From Candidatus Bathyarchaeota archaeon (GTDB lineage: Archaea > Thermoproteota > Bathyarchaeia > Bathyarchaeales > UBA233), in NCBI GenBank assembly GCA_029907045.1, contig JARYMR010000009.1, positions 1-25,448 on the forward strand: 25,448 nucleotides of DNA, in the 5' to 3' direction. This document shows, one piece after another, positions 23,411-25,448 of this stretch. The stretch's first letter is position 1. The number at the start of each line of letters is the position of its first letter. The notes under the pieces are model-generated. The model saw nothing but the letters and a program-made list of their open reading frames with translations, was not told where the DNA came from and made no database searches. The position numbers and the translations under genes were made by a program.

Positions 23411-23890
23411 TTAGGAAAACATTTTTGGCTTATACCTTGTCAAGAAGTCTTCTGCCGTTGGGAATATTGCCCTAACCCTTTCATGGCGTTTTTTATTATT
23501 TATGCCATGCTCCAGCATTGTAAAGCCTCTGGGCGTACTGAATTTTTCAATTTCGCCATTCTCTCTTTTCCTTACAATTTTTATACAATCATCCACTATA
23601 CAGCTTAAGACGCAGGCGCCACAGTATATGCAAAGCTCTTCTATAAGCCCAACCTCCCCAGCCTTCCAATATAAAGCGTTTGTGGGACAAGCTTTTATGC
23701 AAAGTTTGCATTCAACTCCTTCGCAGGTTCTCTTGTTGATGGTTATTTTTCCTTCAACAAAAAATTCTTTTACGCCCAATGGCGCTAAAAGTTCTTCTCT
23801 GCGTTTCTTTTTCTCCTTTTCGGCGGTTTCAGTTAAGATTTGGAATATGTCAACAGTTGAAGGTTTTTGGGTTTTGCGTTTTTTGGGCAT
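23411..23890 (-). CDS. Two-cluster [4Fe-4S] ferredoxin-domain protein with long N- and C-terminal extensions
   Basis: 159 residues. A Lys/Arg/Glu-rich N-terminal stretch (residues 1-40) is followed by the Fe-S domain. The first site is CEGVECKLCIKACP (C56, C61, C64, C68; first gap four residues instead of the usual two). The second is CIYCGACVLSCIVDDC (C87, C90, C93, C97 plus an extra C102). A ~55-residue tail ending near FPTAEDFLTRYKPKMF has no motif I know. It is probably a soluble electron carrier or an electron-transfer subunit. The ATG at 23890 is preceded by gagg. It is divergent from the CooT-like gene across 147 nt. The 132-base gap 23279-23410 before it shows nothing nameable. Confidence 0.85.
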   Translation of the reverse strand: MPKKRKTQKPSTVDIFQILTETAEKEKKKRREELLAPLGVKEFFVEGKITINKRTCEGVECKLCIKACPTNALYWKAGEVGLIEELCIYCGACVLSCIVDDCIKIVRKRENGEIEKFSTPRGFTMLEHGINNKKRHERVRAIFPTAEDFLTRYKPKMFS

Positions 23891-23993
23891 TGGCTTCCTC
23901 TTTTTTAATCCATTACAGATTTAACTCGTATAATGCTCATGGATTATAATTACTTATCCCAAATATGAATTAAAAATGCTTCAAAACCCCAAA

Positions 23994-24000
23994 TTTATAA
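23994..24000 (+). promoter_or_regulatory. Probable TATA box of the CooT-like gene
   Basis: The sequence tttataa lies about 40 nt upstream of the ATG at 24038, predicting a short leader of roughly 15 nt. The 147-base gap 23891-24037 also carries the divergent ferredoxin promoter. Confidence 0.4.
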
Positions 24001-24037
24001 CCAACCTTTATCCTTATTATTTGCTGGTTGAATTGGA

Positions 24038-24223
24038 ATGTGCGAGTTTAACGTAATCTTAGACGGAAAAACAGTATTCAAAGACGTGATTTACGCTAAA
24101 ACGGAAAGCAACAACGTAATAGTCAAAGACGTTCTTGGAAAATCTAAAGAGTTTAGAAACTGCAGAATTGTGGAGGTTGACGTGAACACAACCCGCCTAG
24201 TCCTATCAGCCGTAAAGGGTTAG
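24038..24223 (+). CDS. cooT: CooT-family small nickel-binding protein
   Basis: 61 residues starting Met-Cys. The protein matches the CooT family by length and pattern: MCEFNVILDG, FKDVIYAKTESNNVIVKDVL, then G-K-S-K-E-F, and the closing IVEVDVNTTRLVLS. In the Rhodospirillum rubrum CooT the N-terminal cysteine (Cys2) is the nickel ligand of a homodimeric beta-barrel that aids CODH maturation. Cys2 is present here. The family is also annotated as predicted RNA-binding, so the nickel role is inferred from the fold, Cys2, and a CODH operon 3 kb away. The stop overlaps that of the convergent protease gene by 3 nt. Confidence 0.72.
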   Translation: MCEFNVILDGKTVFKDVIYAKTESNNVIVKDVLGKSKEFRNCRIVEVDVNTTRLVLSAVKG

Positions 24224-25044
24224 AACCTCAACAGTGAAACGAGAAAGCCCGCTGTCAAACCAAACAAAATTGGAAAAGGCAAGCCAGGAAACATACCCCG
24301 CTTTTCCAACATTTTAAAAGCTAAAAGGCAACCAGCCAAAATGCCAATTAAAGAAGCTAAACATGGAAGGAAGCCAAAGTAAAGGAGCATATGTCCAGAA
24401 AGCATAGAATAAAATGTTAAATCACCAAGTCCCATTTGGATGTCCTTGAAGGAAAAGCTTAAACCCCGAAGCTGCTCAAGTCCACTATGGGCTATTTTTC
24501 CAACTGGTCCATGATAAACGGCGATTGCATCATAAACCGCCAAGAAAATTAGAATCAAGAAAGCGCTCAAAGTTGGAACCGTGAATCCCAAAAACGCGCC
24601 CAAGCCTCCTCCCAAACAAAGGATTATTAAATTGCAGAGTTTGCTGTTTGTTCTGAAAATTATTAGGTCAACCATTGCCGTTATGAATATGGATAAAGTT
24701 AAAATCAAAAATTCCGCATGTGGAACAACAAAAATTGAAAAGGTAGCACTTAAATAGATTATTGAAAGCAGAAAAACAGCCGTTGTCAAAGCAAAACCAA
24801 TAATCAAATTTATTAACCTATGATTTCTCTTTCTCAAAAGCAAATATAATATTGATGCGCCTAAACCCACAAGAATGACAAAATATAAAGCGTTACCAAT
24901 AGACCCCGCACCCTCAGAAAAGGGGGTTATTTCATAAGTTTCCATGGAAGATGCTGAAATTAAGACGGCGCAGAAAACTCCAAATAACAGGCTTGCCAAG
25001 ATAGGCATCAAACGTATAATTTCCAAATTTGGTTTGTCCTTCAA
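24220..25044 (-). CDS. Presenilin-like intramembrane aspartyl protease (A22 family)
   Basis: 274 residues, very hydrophobic, about nine membrane segments. The paired catalytic aspartates are in [13 protein letters not shown] (D172, YD motif) and [13 protein letters not shown] (D208, GxGD motif). The third signature, PAL, appears as [10 protein letters not shown] near the C-terminus, retaining the LP of archaeal members. It should cut membrane-spanning segments of other proteins, as in archaeal presenilin homologues. The likely start is a TTG at 25044 overlapping the TGA of the archaemetzincin gene (TTGA), so the two are translated in series. Later ATG codons would cut into the first membrane segment. 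Confidence 0.88.
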   Translation of the reverse strand: MKDKPNLEIIRLMPILASLLFGVFCAVLISASSMETYEITPFSEGAGSIGNALYFVILVGLGASILYLLLRKRNHRLINLIIGFALTTAVFLLSIIYLSATFSIFVVPHAEFLILTLSIFITAMVDLIIFRTNSKLCNLIILCLGGGLGAFLGFTVPTLSAFLILIFLAVYDAIAVYHGPVGKIAHSGLEQLRGLSFSFKDIQMGLGDLTFYSMLSGHMLLYFGFLPCLASLIGILAGCLLAFKMLEKRGMFPGLPFPILFGLTAGFLVSLLRF

Positions 25045-25448
25045 GGCTTCTCCCCTAACTTGTCAACAATTGTTTCAACTTTCAAGTAGCATTTGTTGCA
25101 GAATAAACTTTGCTTTCTATCCGTGTCGAATATGGAATTGGAGAAAAACATAACACAAAACGGATTAGAACAATGCCTCAAACCCAAAGTGTGCCCTAAC
25201 TCATGCACAGCCTCCTTCGTGCTTCTCTCCAGAAAAAGCTCCATCTTCGGATGCTCACCATAAAATTCTGGCTTAAGCCTCCACAAAGAAATCAAAGCCG
25301 CTTTTCCGGGGCATTCCGCCTCTCCAAAAACAAAGTTTAACTCTGGAACATAAATGTCAACATCCACAATTCCCAAGACCCTATCTAAGGCTTTTTCTTT
25401 TTCTGCATATTCTTGAATTTTGCTTAATATTGCACTGGAAAAATATTG
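25041..25448 (-). CDS. amzA: Archaemetzincin (zinc metalloprotease), 5' end outside window
   Basis: The reverse frame is open to the right edge, so the N-terminus is missing. The visible 135 residues start [20 protein letters not shown]. They include [20 protein letters not shown] and the active site [12 protein letters not shown], which supplies the metzincin zinc histidines and catalytic glutamate. A second zinc site is built from four cysteines: RHC, NPFC and FCNKC, around the Met-turn CVMFFSNS. This arrangement defines archaemetzincins. It is probably a cytosolic aminopeptidase-like protease. It is the upstream partner of the presenilin-like gene, with overlapping stop and start codons. 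Confidence 0.93.
   Translation of the reverse strand, partial: QYFSSAILSKIQEYAEKEKALDRVLGIVDVDIYVPELNFVFGEAECPGKAALISLWRLKPEFYGEHPKMELFLERSTKEAVHELGHTLGLRHCSNPFCVMFFSNSIFDTDRKQSLFCNKCYLKVETIVDKLGEKP

Overview
This window reads as a chromosome segment of an anaerobic archaeon of the TACK group, most likely a Bathyarchaeia-type lineage. That assignment is inferred from gene content; no marker such as 16S rRNA is present. The evidence is archaeal-type genes throughout (archaeal DNA ligase, eL38, archaemetzincin, presenilin-like protease), archaeal TATA boxes, tRNA genes without an encoded CCA, and a complete archaeal five-subunit CO dehydrogenase/acetyl-CoA synthase (CODH/ACS) operon. The DNA is AT-rich and densely coding.

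Layout. Positions 1-2010 (minus) hold an amidohydrolase followed by a threonine-synthase-like gene that runs off the left edge. That gene lacks the PLP lysine and carries a winged-helix-like tail. Positions 2139-5350 (plus) hold a small TPR protein, an ATP-dependent DNA ligase interrupted by an in-frame TGA, and an E1-like ThiF/MoeB protein. Positions 5391-6687 hold tRNA-Cys(GCA), a tyrosine recombinase with one catalytic arginine replaced, and tRNA-Val(GAC). Positions 6692-7923 (minus) are a frameshifted family-4-type glycosyltransferase that ends 4 nt from the tRNA-Val 3' end. Ribosomal protein eL38 follows.

Positions 8452-11453 are a one-carbon/methionine block: a MetF-like reductase on the minus strand, divergent from two adjacent genes that together make a split MetE. 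An MFS transporter comes next. Positions 12740-21403 form the centrepiece: two CooC-type nickel-insertion ATPases, then cdhA, cdhB, cdhC, cdhD and cdhE, tightly packed and on one strand. The predicted products cover both CO dehydrogenase and acetyl-CoA synthesis/cleavage, with the corrinoid Fe-S protein (CdhDE) as methyl carrier. A CooT-like small protein beginning Met-Cys (24038-24223) is a second likely nickel-handling factor. It is divergent from a two-cluster ferredoxin.

The right part also holds a pentameric ligand-gated ion channel homologue (21416-22342, minus), an acylphosphatase fused to a seven-residue-repeat coiled coil (22628-23278), and an overlapping pair encoding archaemetzincin (5' end off the right edge) and a presenilin-family intramembrane aspartyl protease.

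The genes fit an autotrophic or acetogenic lifestyle built on the archaeal Wood-Ljungdahl pathway. The items most worth a second look are the ion channel, the lysine-less ThrC fusion, the asymmetric CooC pair with CooT, the repeat-tailed acylphosphatase, and the two gene lesions (ligase TGA, glycosyltransferase frameshift). The lesions may be real or may be assembly errors. No CRISPR array, insertion sequence or rRNA was seen, and no intergenic stretch exceeds 300 bases.
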